The notes beneath the pieces were generated by a model. That model saw nothing but the letters and a program-made list of their open reading frames with translations, did no database searches and was not told the DNA's origin. Of a DNA stretch of 64,000 nucleotides, positions 51,945 through 60,812 are shown piece by piece (position 1 is the first letter of the stretch; each line of letters starts with the position of its first letter). The DNA is taken from assembly GCA_016793465.1 (NCBI GenBank), contig JAEUJW010000040.1, positions 1 to 64,000 on the forward strand. The letters run 5' to 3'. Source of the stretch: Myxococcales bacterium. Lineage in GTDB: Bacteria; Myxococcota; Polyangia; Nannocystales; Nannocystaceae. Made by a program: the position numbers and the translations under genes.

Positions 51945-51991
51945 ACATGACCCTGTGGACATGTCCGTAACGACATGTCGCCGAGGACATC
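51945..51991. repeat. Four ACAT(G) motifs at exact 14-bp spacing
   Basis: ACATG occurs at 51945, 51959 and 51973, and ACATC at 51987, each 14 bp apart; the middle two are extended GACATGTC and the first of these lies in the perfect palindrome GGACATGTCC (51957-51966). The array is in the divergent region 51745-52091, about 100 bp from the hydrolase ATG at 52092 and 200 bp from the start of the DUF4215 gene. The rest of that 347-bp gap has no gene. Confidence 0.55.
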
Positions 51992-52091
51992 CGACGCGCG
52001 CCCGCCGGGCCCCTCGCCCGCGCCCGCGGAGCCCGGCGGCCGGCGCGTTGACAGCCGGGCCGGACGCGTGCTCTCCTGCGCGCGGTCGACC

Positions 52092-53366
52092 ATGCTCAGC
52101 CCTCGCCTCCCCCTGATCGCCCTCCTGTGCGCCACGGCGTGCGCCTCCGACCCGTCCGACGACTCCACGGAGACGTCCACCTCCGGCGACGCATCGACCG
52201 CCGACGCGACGAGCAGCGGCCCGCCGACCCCGACCGGGAGCGACCCCGGCGACACCGACAGCGCCGACAGCACCGGCGCCACCGGCGGTACCTCGGCAGA
52301 CTCCGGGACCACCGACGCGGACGGCGCGGTCGGCTGCGACGGCGTCCCGCTGCTGGCTGTCCCCGAGGACACCTCGCTGCCCGGTCCGTGGCCGGTCGGC
52401 GCGCGCGCCGGGGTCGTCGACGACCTCGCCTTCGAGGTCTGGTACCCCGCCGAGCCCGGCAGCGACGCCGGCGCGAGCAAGCTGCGCTACGACATCCGCG
52501 CCGCCCTGCCCGACAGCGAGACGGCCAAGATCCCCGACGACGCCAACCCCTGGCAGGACTGCGAGTGCTACCGCGACCTGCCCGTCGACGCCGCCCACGG
52601 CCCCTACCCGGTGATCCTGTTCGTCCACGGCACCGCGGGCTTCCGCTCGCAGTCGCTCGAGTTCGTGACCCACTGGGCCAGCCGCGGGTTCGTCGTCGTC
52701 GCCGCCGACCACCCCGGCCTGTGGCTGAAGGACCTGCTCGGCTCGCTGTGCGGCGTCCCGGCCCCCGCCCAGGACCTCGGCGGCGACCTCGCGACCCTGC
52801 TCGCCGCCGTGCGCGCGCCCGCCGGCGACCTCGCGTTCCTCGCCGACCGCGTCGACGGCGGACGCGTGGCCATGTCCGGCCACAGCGCGGGCGGCTTCGC
52901 CGTCGAGTCGGCCGGCGCCGAGGCCCAGGTCGTCATGCCGATGGCCGGCGCCGGGGTGTCGCCGGGAGCCGCCCTGCGCAGCGTGCTGGTGCTCGGCGCC
53001 CAGAGCGACAAGGTCGTCAACTACAGCCAGCAGCAGGACGGCTACGCCGACTCGCCCGCGCCCAAGCGCCTGGTCGGCCTGGCCGACGCCGGCCACCTCG
53101 CCTTCTCGAGCCTGTGCTCGCTGAGCAACGCGGACGGCCAGGACTTCCTCGAGATCGCCGCCGAGTACGACATCTGCGGGGCCAACATCGCCGGCGCGCT
53201 GTTCGACTGCAGCCCCGACTACCTCCCCGACCCCGAGGCCTGGCAGATCGTCAACTACGTGACGAGCGCCGCGCTCGAGGAGACGCTGCACTGCAGCGCG
53301 GCCGGCGACAACTTCTCCGGCCTCGCCGACAAGTTTTCCGGCGTCGGCGAATTCCTGGCCGAGTGA
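52092..53366 (+). CDS. Alpha/beta-hydrolase lipoprotein
   Basis: The ATG at 52092 gives a lipoprotein signal (MLSPRLPLIALLCATAC, Cys17) and an acidic Asp/Ser/Thr linker (18-80). The catalytic domain is an alpha/beta hydrolase, probably of the dienelactone-hydrolase or platelet-activating-factor-acetylhydrolase-like type: an oxyanion-type strand ILFVHGTAGFRSQS (about 177), nucleophile elbow GHSAGG (about 262), Asp in VLGAQSDKV (about 307) and His in LADAGHLAF (about 335). All three catalytic residues are present, and several Cys suggest export. Extracellular ester hydrolysis is likely; the substrate is unknown. It lies 50 bp before the pacifastin-like gene. Confidence 0.82.
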   Translation: MLSPRLPLIALLCATACASDPSDDSTETSTSGDASTADATSSGPPTPTGSDPGDTDSADSTGATGGTSADSGTTDADGAVGCDGVPLLAVPEDTSLPGPWPVGARAGVVDDLAFEVWYPAEPGSDAGASKLRYDIRAALPDSETAKIPDDANPWQDCECYRDLPVDAAHGPYPVILFVHGTAGFRSQSLEFVTHWASRGFVVVAADHPGLWLKDLLGSLCGVPAPAQDLGGDLATLLAAVRAPAGDLAFLADRVDGGRVAMSGHSAGGFAVESAGAEAQVVMPMAGAGVSPGAALRSVLVLGAQSDKVVNYSQQQDGYADSPAPKRLVGLADAGHLAFSSLCSLSNADGQDFLEIAAEYDICGANIAGALFDCSPDYLPDPEAWQIVNYVTSAALEETLHCSAAGDNFSGLADKFSGVGEFLAE

Positions 53367-53416
53367 ATGTCCCGCCCGCCGCCCGTCCGCGCGGCCCCGC
53401 GTGCTAGCTTGCGAGC

Positions 53417-53809
53417 ATGCGCCGGCATGTCTTCATCGCAGCGATCGCGCTGGGTGCTTGCACCCCGGACCAGCCGACCACTCCGCCCGAGAAGTGGCCC
53501 GACATCCGCCAGGCCGACCCCGCGGACCAGCCCGTCCTGCCGGCGTCGCCGGGCCCGGCAGGTCCGGCGCTCGACTCGTCCGGCCCGGTCGTCGCCAGCC
53601 CCGGCCCGGCGTCGAGCCACGAGGACCCGCGCGACGTGCTCGCCCCGCCGCGCGCCCGCAACGGCCTGCCCGCGCGCGGCGGCCCGGTCAGCGGCTGCGA
53701 GGGCGGCAACCGCAGCTTCGGCGACACGTGGAAGGTCGACTGCAACGAGTGCTCGTGCGGCAGCGACGGTCAGGTCACCTGCACGGCAATGGCCTGTGGC
53801 TATCACTGA
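53417..53809 (+). CDS. Pacifastin-like inhibitor lipoprotein
   Basis: A 130-residue lipoprotein (lipobox LGAC, Cys15) with a Pro-rich linker and a C-terminal domain of about 35 residues whose Cys spacing matches the pacifastin light-chain inhibitor domain: CEGGNRSFGDTWKVDCNECS with CGSDGQVTCTAMACG closing. Pacifastin domains inhibit trypsin- and chymotrypsin-like proteases in arthropods; in bacteria they are rare, and most often occur in myxobacteria. The inhibitor would be on the cell surface. The trypsin-like protease at 54278-55798 is a plausible target. The 3' end overlaps the opposite gene by 35 bp. Confidence 0.7.
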   Translation: MRRHVFIAAIALGACTPDQPTTPPEKWPDIRQADPADQPVLPASPGPAGPALDSSGPVVASPGPASSHEDPRDVLAPPRARNGLPARGGPVSGCEGGNRSFGDTWKVDCNECSCGSDGQVTCTAMACGYH

Positions 53810-54107
53810 GCGACCACAGCTCGGGGATCTTCCCGGCGAACAGGGTCCGCGCCGCGCTGACCTCGGCGCCCGCGAACACCACCGGCCCCCGCACGCGCCG
53901 CGGCGAGCGCGTCCGTAGACGCAGCGCGACCCGCCGCGCCCGCGCGGCCATCGCCCGCGCCCGCACCGCCAGCGGCCGCACCACCGGCCGACTCAGCGTC
54001 AGCTCGGCCGGCTCCGGCTCGCGCGGCTCCGGCGGCGCGGTCACGAGCAGCGCGAGTCCGACGGCCATCGGCACCAGCGAACAGACGAGCAGCAGCAAGA
54101 TCATCAT
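53775..54107 (-). CDS. Small Arg-rich membrane protein
   Basis: The ATG at 54107 has GGGAGGAC just upstream, a strong ribosome-binding site. The 110-residue product has one membrane helix at the N-terminus (MMILLLLVCSLVPMAVGLAL) and an Arg/Ala/Pro-rich rest (RALAVRARAMAARARRVALR pattern), with no clear fold. The high Arg content could reflect a short disordered region or shadow coding. It lies between the inhibitor (overlapping 3' end) and the protease gene, in the protease's direction. Confidence 0.5.
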   Translation of the reverse strand: MMILLLLVCSLVPMAVGLALLVTAPPEPREPEPAELTLSRPVVRPLAVRARAMAARARRVALRLRTRSPRRVRGPVVFAGAEVSAARTLFAGKIPELWSLSDSHRPLPCR

Positions 54108-54277
54108 GGCGTCCTCCCGGAACGAGGTACCGGAGGTCCAGCAAGCCGCGGGCCAGTTTGGCCCCAACACCGGAAGACCGCGCCGCGCCGCCGCTCCGCC
54201 GCGCCCGCCCCGCGCTCAGAAAGTCTTCAGGACACCCGTGTCACGGCGCAGCGCCCGCGATGTCGGCGATCTCCCGC

Positions 54278-55798
54278 TCACGCACGGGCGCGCCGCCGGC
54301 GGACTCCGCCGACCAGCACGAGCAGCCCCAGCGCCGCCGTCGCCGACGACTGGCTGCGACACCCGCATCCGGAGTCGTCCGCCTCCATCGGCGCGGTCGG
54401 GTCGGTCGTGAGCGGCCCCGTCAGCGTGGTCGCGCTCGTCGGCCCCGCCTCGTCACCGCCGTCGGTCGGCGCCCCGCCGGTCGGCGAGTCCTCGGCCGAG
54501 CCGGTGTCGCCCGTGCCCGCCTCCTCGCCGGTCCCGGTCTCGCCGTCGGTCGTCGTGGTCGGGTCGGGCACGTCGATCGGCCCGATCTGCAGGACCACCG
54601 GCGGCGACTCGGCGACCAGCCCCGCCGCGTCCTGCGCCACCGCCACGAGCTCGTACGTGCCCTTCGGGAACTTCACGTTGGGGAACTCGAACGGCGCGTA
54701 CTTGTCGGTCAGCGGCTGCTCCATGCCGTTGATCTTGATCTTGACCTCTGCCACGCCCCAGCCGTCGCCGTCGTCCGCGTCGATCACGATCGCCGTCTCG
54801 AAGCTGGTCTGATCGAGGTACTCGGCCGTCACCGGTGTGGTGATCGTCACCGCCGGCGGCGCGTTGTCCGGCTGGGCGTCGAAGCCCGCGCCGCACGTCT
54901 TGCTCGACCCGTTCTTCGGCGTGCCCTCGCACCACGACGTGAACGTGCCGTAGCCCACGCCCGGCTCGCCGGCGTAGAAATTGTTGCAGCGGAACGTCGG
55001 GTTCCAGGTGCCGTCGACGTCGTGGCACGGCGTCACGTCGATGCCCGACTCCTGCTCGATCCACGGCACCGCGTCCCACACCAGCGAGTGCGTGCCGAGC
55101 CCGCCGCACTGCCCGAGCAGCGTCGAGGCGATGCCGAACACGTGCCAGCTGCCGTCCGGGTAGCGCACGAACGCCGGCCCGCCCGAGTCGCCGGGGCATA
55201 TGCCCGGGTCCTGACCGCCCCCGACGTCGGCCGAGCCGTTGTTGACGTCCTTGATCGGCGTCATCCCCCAGTTCTTGACGCCCGAGTCGCCGTTCTCCGC
55301 GGTGATGCCGAAGCCCGTCACCGCCACCTGGGTGCCGACCTGGACGATCTCCGTCTCGCACCCGTACACGATCGGCGTGACCGGCACGTCCTCGATGTCC
55401 TGCCCCAGCCGGCAGAACGCCCAGTCGTGCTCCTGGTCGTTGACCCCGCCGTAGTTGGGGTAGACGCGGCACAGATCGCTGCTGACGGTCTTGTAGGGCG
55501 CGCCGACCTGCTGCCCGAACAGGATGTTCTTGTCCCCCCCGCCGCAGTGGGCCGCGAAGATCACCAGACGCGGGTGCACCAGCGTGCCCGTGCACAGCGA
55601 GTTGCCGCCGGTGACCGCCACCGCCGTCGGCCACGCGCACATCATCGCCTCCTGCCCGTTGTGGATCCCCGCCGGCTCGGCCTCGGGGGCCGCCAAAACC
55701 CCGTCCGCAGGGCCTGCGCCGGCGCGGGCGACCCCCCCGAGCGGCAGCGCGGCGAACAGCGCCAGCACCAGTGAAAAGGCAGGCAGGGGTAAGCGCAT
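54278..55798 (-). CDS. Trypsin-like serine protease with MYXO-CTERM-like tail
   Basis: A 506-residue exported protease. A signal peptide (LVLALFAALPLGGVARA) leads to a trypsin-fold domain (about 40-275): His in VIFAAHCGG (about 83), Asp in EHDWAFCRL (about 124), Ser in CPGDSGGPAF (about 212). Disulfide-forming Cys flank each. An Ig-like domain with VTITTPVTAEYLDQTSF (about 330-420) and a Thr/Gly-rich linker follow. The end, ADDSGCGCRSQSSATAAL with a hydrophobic stretch and an Arg-rich tail, is a MYXO-CTERM-type surface-sorting signal. Start ATG 55798. The enzyme would be surface-attached; prey digestion or processing are likely roles. Confidence 0.9.
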   Translation of the reverse strand: MRLPLPAFSLVLALFAALPLGGVARAGAGPADGVLAAPEAEPAGIHNGQEAMMCAWPTAVAVTGGNSLCTGTLVHPRLVIFAAHCGGGDKNILFGQQVGAPYKTVSSDLCRVYPNYGGVNDQEHDWAFCRLGQDIEDVPVTPIVYGCETEIVQVGTQVAVTGFGITAENGDSGVKNWGMTPIKDVNNGSADVGGGQDPGICPGDSGGPAFVRYPDGSWHVFGIASTLLGQCGGLGTHSLVWDAVPWIEQESGIDVTPCHDVDGTWNPTFRCNNFYAGEPGVGYGTFTSWCEGTPKNGSSKTCGAGFDAQPDNAPPAVTITTPVTAEYLDQTSFETAIVIDADDGDGWGVAEVKIKINGMEQPLTDKYAPFEFPNVKFPKGTYELVAVAQDAAGLVAESPPVVLQIGPIDVPDPTTTTDGETGTGEEAGTGDTGSAEDSPTGGAPTDGGDEAGPTSATTLTGPLTTDPTAPMEADDSGCGCRSQSSATAALGLLVLVGGVRRRRARA

Positions 55799-55970
55799 GG
55801 CCGCAGCATGACACAACCCCGCCCGGTACCGCTCGTCATTTTGCTGACGGGAGGTCATCGGACGGCGTATCATCGCGCCTGGCTCGGCGGCCCGCGACCA
55901 CACCCCTCACCTCGCACCTCCATCACGACCCCGCACGTCCCCCTCGCCGCCGCCGTCCCGGAGACACTCG

Positions 55971-57620
55971 ATGCACCCATGCGCCTCGTGGCTCACCCTC
56001 GCCTTGCTGACCGGCTCGCACGCCGCGCCGCCTCCAGCGGCCGCGAGCGCCACGCCGCCCGCGAGCCCCGCGCCCGCCAGGGCCGCGGACCAGCCTGACA
56101 CCGCCAAGGCCGACCCCGCGTCCGCGCGCGACGCCGACGACGCGCTCGCCGAGAAGGCCGCCGCGCTCTACAGCCAGCGCAAGTACCTCGAGGCCGCGGA
56201 GATCCTCGAGGGGCTGTGGGCCCGCGTGCAGGAGCCGCGCGACCTGTTCAACGCCGCTCTGGCCCGCATCGCCCTCGGCCACCGCGCCCACGCGATCGCC
56301 TACTGGGACACCTACCTGAAGCAGCCCGGCATCCCCGGCGACGGCCGCGAGCAGGCCGAGACCCGCCGCAAGAAGGCCGAGGCCGCCAGCGTCGCCGTGC
56401 TCCTCCGCGTCGGTCCCAGCGCCGTCGCCGAGATGGGCGTCAACTACACGTTCGAGCGGGTCGGCGCCGACCCGCGCGACACCCGTCCGCCGCTCCACGT
56501 CCACCTCGAGCCCGACGCGCCCGAGTTCCGCTCCGGCGGGCGCACGGTCTACCTCGACGCCGGCAAGTGGCGCCTGAAGGTCGAGGCCCGCGGCTACCTC
56601 GTCGGCAACCAGGAGATCGTCATCAAGGCCGGTCAGCCCGGGTTCCCGCGGGACATCGTGCTCGGCGTCGACCCGATGTTCCGCCAGGCCACCTTCCAGA
56701 TCGAGCCGCCCGCGGCGGTGACGGCCGGCGCCAGCGTGACCCTGAAGCGCATGACCCTCGCGGCCCAGCCGGTGGTCTGCGAGCTGTCGGACGTCGGCAC
56801 CTGCACCGTCAAGCTCGAGCCCGGCGACTGGGAGGTCACCGTCCAGGCCCCCGGCTTCCAGCGCTACAGCGAGAAGGTCAGCCTCGGCGCCTCGCCGACC
56901 GCCCGCTTCGCGGTGGCCCTGACCCCCACCGTCACCGGCAACGCCGCCGTCAACGCCCCCCCGGGCCCGCCCGTCCCCCCGCCGACGGCCACGCCCGCGC
57001 CCCAGCCGCCCACCACCGACACCGTGCCCCCGGCCCCGGCCGCGCCCGCCGTGCCGGAACGCGTGCCCCGCCACGTGCGCGTCAAGCTCTCGACCGGCCT
57101 GATCGCCTCCGGCATCCCGCTGTTCATCGGCGGCCTGGCCCTCGGCGTGGTCGGCAGCAACAACTACCAGGACCGCGTGACCGCCGGCGCCCCGACGAGC
57201 GAGCTGCTCGGCCCGATCCGCAGCCGCGCCGCCGGCATCGCCCTCGTCGGCGCCGCCGTCGGCCTGTGGACCACCGGTCTCACCGCCGAGTACGACGTGA
57301 AGCCCCGCGCCTGGTACGCCGAGCTCGGCGTCGGCGCCGGCGCCGTGCTCGCGGGCACGATCTGGACCGCGGTCGGCACCAGCCGCTGGAACCAGAACAA
57401 GGTCAGCGACTTCCACTGCGGCAACAGCGACGGCGTCGACTGCTTCGCCGCCCACCGCATGGCCGCCGGGTTCTTCCTCGGCGCCGGCGCCAGCCTCGTG
57501 GTCGGCTCGACCATCGGCCTGCTCGTCCAGCGCAAGCACATGAACAAGCAGCCGCGCACCGGCATGAGCCCGTTCTTCGGCAACGGCAGCGCCGGCCTGC
57601 TCCTCCAGGGCCGGTTCTGA
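55971..57620 (+). CDS. Exported TPR/PEGA-like membrane protein
   Basis: The ATG at 55971 has GGAG 8 nt upstream. After a signal peptide and a short Pro/Ala linker comes a TPR-like helical domain (about 45-130; LYSQRKYLEAAEILEGLWAR, NAALARIALGHRAHAIAYWD), then two PEGA-like beta domains (about 190-310; YLDAGKWRLKVEARGYLVGN, LEPGDWEVTVQAPGFQRYSE). A Pro-rich linker follows, then at about 370-520 a set of four hydrophobic helices (SGIPLFIGGLALGVVG and others). This is the common myxobacterial PEGA protein type that binds a ligand at the cell envelope. It may work with sensor kinases; no partner is in sight. Confidence 0.8.
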   Translation: MHPCASWLTLALLTGSHAAPPPAAASATPPASPAPARAADQPDTAKADPASARDADDALAEKAAALYSQRKYLEAAEILEGLWARVQEPRDLFNAALARIALGHRAHAIAYWDTYLKQPGIPGDGREQAETRRKKAEAASVAVLLRVGPSAVAEMGVNYTFERVGADPRDTRPPLHVHLEPDAPEFRSGGRTVYLDAGKWRLKVEARGYLVGNQEIVIKAGQPGFPRDIVLGVDPMFRQATFQIEPPAAVTAGASVTLKRMTLAAQPVVCELSDVGTCTVKLEPGDWEVTVQAPGFQRYSEKVSLGASPTARFAVALTPTVTGNAAVNAPPGPPVPPPTATPAPQPPTTDTVPPAPAAPAVPERVPRHVRVKLSTGLIASGIPLFIGGLALGVVGSNNYQDRVTAGAPTSELLGPIRSRAAGIALVGAAVGLWTTGLTAEYDVKPRAWYAELGVGAGAVLAGTIWTAVGTSRWNQNKVSDFHCGNSDGVDCFAAHRMAAGFFLGAGASLVVGSTIGLLVQRKHMNKQPRTGMSPFFGNGSAGLLLQGRF

Positions 57621-57830
57621 GTGCCCACGGCCCCGGCCGATCGGCCCTGATGGCCCGTTCGCGCGAGCCGACGGCCGATCGTCGGCCCTCTCGGCCCTGA
57701 TCGCCGCCCGCGTCGCCGACGACCGGGCCGCCCGGCCTTGACGGCCCGCTCGGTCGGGCCCCGACGACCCCGACCGACGTCACGGGTCGGGCCGCTGACG
57801 CATCCGCGCCTCGTCGGATACGATGCGCGG
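57621..57830. other. GC-rich intergenic with repeated CGGCCCTGAT motifs
   Basis: The gap holds several near-repeats of CGGCCCTGA(T/C) and a perfect palindrome GGCCGATCGGCC (57635-57646), about 15 bp after the PEGA gene stop. It could form overlapping hairpins acting as a terminator. The last part would carry the promoter of the esterase gene at 57831. Confidence 0.4.
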
Positions 57831-59156
57831 ATGATGCTGCGTACGGTTGGCCTGCCCCTGCTCGTCTGTCTCCCCCTCGCCGCCTGCGGCGACGACCAGT
57901 CGGGCCCGTCCGACGACACCGGCGGCCAGACCTCCGGCTACACCGGCGAGCAGGCGAGCACCGGCCAGTCCGACGCCACCGGCCCGGTCGACCCGACCGA
58001 GGGCGGCAGCGTCGACGCCACCACCGGCGGCGACGCCAGCGGCGACAGCGGCGACGCCAGCGACACCGCCCCGCCGACCACCGGCACCAGCGGCGGCGAG
58101 TCCGACAGCGACACCGACACCGGCGAGCCCTCGCCGTGGGACGGCGAGCCCCTGCCGCCCGCCGACGACGGCGAGTGGAACTGGGTCGACTTCCCCGACG
58201 CCAAGTGCCGCGACGGCAGCCCGACCGGCATCGGCGTGCGCTACGGCAGCGGCGACGGCCTCGTCATCTACTTCCAGGGCGGCGGCGCCTGCTTCAACGG
58301 CATCACCTGCGGCACCAACCCCGCGAGCTTCGACGCCGGCAACTTCGCCGGCTTCTCGGGCGGCGCCGGCGCCCAGAACTTCTTCTCGACCGACGGCCAG
58401 AACCCGGTCGGCGACTGGAGCTTCATCTACGTGCCCTACTGCACCGGCGACGTGCACGCCGGCGCCCGCCCCGACGCCACCGTCGACGGCGTCATCGGCC
58501 AGCAGCAGTTCGTCGGCTACACCAACGTCGGCTACTACCTCGACCGCGTGGTCCCGACCTTCATCGACGGCACCACCCGGGTGCTGGTCGCCGGCGAGAG
58601 CGCCGGCGGCTTCGGTGCCGCGTTCAATTACGACCGCATCGCCGAGGCCTTCCCCGGCGCCGCCGTCAGCCTGCTCGACGACTCCGGCCCGCCGCTGGCC
58701 GACGACGTCATGGCCCCCTGCCTGCAGAAGCAGTGGCGCGAGGCCTGGAACCTCGACTTGACCATGCCCGCCGACTGCGACGCCTGCTTCCCGCCGGACG
58801 GCGGCGGGATCATCAACCTGGCCGCCTACCTCGGCGAGAAGTGGAGCGACCAGCGCCTCGTGCTGCTCTCCTCGCTGCACGACACGGTGATCCGCTTCTT
58901 CTTCGGCTTCGGCGGCGACGAGTGCAACGCCCTCATCCCCAACACCCCCGCCGACGCCTTCGAGGCCGGCCTCTACACCCTGCGCGACAACTTCCTGCAG
59001 ACCCCCGCCGGGGTGTGGGGCACCTACTATATCGACAGCGACACGCACACCTGGATCGGCGGCGGCGGCTACTTCTCGCAGGAGGTCGACGGCGTCAAGA
59101 TCGTCGACTTCGTCCGCGCCCTCACCGAGGGCCAGGTCTCCCACGTCTCCCCGTGA
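57831..59156 (+). CDS. Pectinacetylesterase-like lipoprotein
   Basis: The signal (MMLRTVGLPLLVCLPLAAC, Cys19) is followed by a long Asp/Ser/Thr/Gly linker (to about 100). The catalytic domain matches the pectinacetylesterase (PAE/NOTUM-like) family: YFQGGGACFNGITCG (about 145), the nucleophile in VAGESAGGFGAAFN (about 252), the Asp in DDSGPPLADDV (about 283), and the His in DSDTHTWIGGGG (about 403). Cys pairs as expected for export. The enzyme would remove acetyl groups from polysaccharide or lipid-linked substrates outside the cell. The family assignment is strong; the substrate is unknown. A start at 57834 would be equivalent. Confidence 0.85.
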   Translation: MMLRTVGLPLLVCLPLAACGDDQSGPSDDTGGQTSGYTGEQASTGQSDATGPVDPTEGGSVDATTGGDASGDSGDASDTAPPTTGTSGGESDSDTDTGEPSPWDGEPLPPADDGEWNWVDFPDAKCRDGSPTGIGVRYGSGDGLVIYFQGGGACFNGITCGTNPASFDAGNFAGFSGGAGAQNFFSTDGQNPVGDWSFIYVPYCTGDVHAGARPDATVDGVIGQQQFVGYTNVGYYLDRVVPTFIDGTTRVLVAGESAGGFGAAFNYDRIAEAFPGAAVSLLDDSGPPLADDVMAPCLQKQWREAWNLDLTMPADCDACFPPDGGGIINLAAYLGEKWSDQRLVLLSSLHDTVIRFFFGFGGDECNALIPNTPADAFEAGLYTLRDNFLQTPAGVWGTYYIDSDTHTWIGGGGYFSQEVDGVKIVDFVRALTEGQVSHVSP

Positions 59157-59228
59157 CGTCCGCGCCCTCGCGCCCGCGCCCGGTCCGGAAGCGTGCATGT
59201 GCATCCGGACCTGGTGTATCGTCGGCAC

Positions 59229-60794
59229 ATGGCGGATCAAAAGACATACCTCGAGCTGTCCGAGGACGGCGGCGGCTCGCACAAGTTCTACGAGGTCACC
59301 ATCAGCGGCAGCTCGGTGACGATCCGCTACGGTCGCATCGGCGACCAGGGCCAGGCGAAGACCACCAAGTACAAGAACCCCGCCGAGGCCGCCGCCGAGG
59401 CCGCCAAGGCCATCTCCGGCAAGCAGCGCAAGGGCTACGCCGTGGCCGTCATGGGCCAGCGCGCCAAGCGGAGCGTCGGTCAGCGCGCCACCGTCAGCGC
59501 GACCGCGGCCCGCGGCACCACCCGCGCGCCGGTGCTGTGGACGTTCTCCTCCGGCAGCGCCGCCGCCCTCGGCATCTTCGTCGACGATGAGCTGTGCTGG
59601 ATCGGCAACCAAAGCGGCGACGTGTACGCCATCGGCCACGACCAGAAGGTCGCCCGCAAGTTCAAGCTGCCCGAGGGCGTGATGTGCCTGGTGCGCGACG
59701 AGGACTGGCTGTACTGCGGCTGCAACGACGGCAACGTCTACGACCTGACCCGCAAGATCCCCTTCATCGCCTACGAGATCTCCGACTCGATCAGCATCTA
59801 CTGGCTCGACATCCACGACGGCTCGCTCGCCGTGTCCGACTCCGACGGCGGCCTCACCGTGCTCGACCACGACTGCGACCTGCTGTGGCAGAAGAAGAGC
59901 CCCGGCGGCGGCGGCTGGATGGTCCGCACCGACCGCGCCGCCATCTACCACGGCTACAGCGGCGGCGTGACCGCCTACGACTGGCCGGCCGGCAAGGCTC
60001 TGTGGAACCACAAGCTCGACGGCGCGGTGCTGTTCGGCTGGCAGGAGGCGAGCGACGTCTACGCCGGCACCACCCGCAACGTCGTCCAGGTCATCTCCAA
60101 GGGGGGCAAGGCCGGCCTGGTGTGCCGCTGCGACGGCACCGTCTACTCGTGCGCCGCCGCCGAGGACGGCAAGTACATCTTCGCCGGCGACTCGAGCTCC
60201 TCGGTGTACTGCTTCGACAGGACCGGCAAGCGCCTGTGGAAGCTCGACACCACCTGCGGCTCGGCGCTGTCGATGCAATTCTTCAAGGATCGGCTGTACG
60301 TCGTCACGTCCAGCGGCACGCTGGCCTGCATCGACGTCAGCGAGGCGGCGATCGCCGCGGCCCAGGCCGGGACCGTGCCGAAGGCCGCCGCCGTCGAGGC
60401 CCCGCGCGACCTGAAGGCCGCCGCCGTCGGCGACACCCTCGAGGCCGCCGCCGCCAGCGAGGGCGTGCTGGTCGAGTGTTACAGCGAGGAGGGCCGCGTG
60501 CGCGTGCGCCCCCGGTCGCCGGGCTACCACGCCGACTGGCACGTGCAGTTCCCCCGCAACATCCGTACGCCCGGCGTCACCTACGTGGTCGACGGCCTGC
60601 GCGAGTCGGGCCAGGGTGGTTTTTACCGGGTGGTCGGCCAGATCCGCACCGCCACCGGCGCCGCCGTGGCCAAGACCGCCGCCAAGGCCAGCTCCAAGAA
60701 GGTCGCCAAGGCGGCCACCCCGCCCGAACCCGCCGCCAAGAAGACCGCCAAGAAAACCGCCAAGAAAGCCACCAAGAAGCTCAGCAAGCGCTGA
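59229..60794 (+). CDS. WGR-domain propeller protein (1)
   Basis: The N-terminal 75 residues are a WGR domain (LELSEDGGGSHKFYEVTISG, then VTIRYGRIGDQGQAKTTKYK), the nucleic-acid-binding module known from PARPs and MolR-type proteins. A beta-propeller-like domain with PQQ-like repeats follows (about 110-385; FVDDELCWIGNQSGDVYAIG, YCGCNDGNVYDLTRKIPFIA, FAGDSSSSVYCFDRTGKRLW), then a small domain (410-480; VRVRPRSPGYHADWHVQFPR). The C-terminal 40 residues are Lys/Ala-rich (KKTAKKTAKKATKKLSKR), a histone H1-like tail. It is cytoplasmic and presumably binds DNA or RNA. It is the first of a tandem pair, 18 bp upstream of its paralogue. Confidence 0.85.
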   Translation: MADQKTYLELSEDGGGSHKFYEVTISGSSVTIRYGRIGDQGQAKTTKYKNPAEAAAEAAKAISGKQRKGYAVAVMGQRAKRSVGQRATVSATAARGTTRAPVLWTFSSGSAAALGIFVDDELCWIGNQSGDVYAIGHDQKVARKFKLPEGVMCLVRDEDWLYCGCNDGNVYDLTRKIPFIAYEISDSISIYWLDIHDGSLAVSDSDGGLTVLDHDCDLLWQKKSPGGGGWMVRTDRAAIYHGYSGGVTAYDWPAGKALWNHKLDGAVLFGWQEASDVYAGTTRNVVQVISKGGKAGLVCRCDGTVYSCAAAEDGKYIFAGDSSSSVYCFDRTGKRLWKLDTTCGSALSMQFFKDRLYVVTSSGTLACIDVSEAAIAAAQAGTVPKAAAVEAPRDLKAAAVGDTLEAAAASEGVLVECYSEEGRVRVRPRSPGYHADWHVQFPRNIRTPGVTYVVDGLRESGQGGFYRVVGQIRTATGAAVAKTAAKASSKKVAKAATPPEPAAKKTAKKTAKKATKKLSKR

Positions 60795-60812
60795 TCCCAG
60801 GAGTCCTTCACC

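Noticed and set aside
49294..52116. A 940-residue open frame on the plus strand over the DUF4215 gene
   Set aside because: It mirrors the repeats of the opposite gene as Ala/Val-rich sequence; the minus-strand gene has signal peptide, Cys repeats and a lectin-like end.
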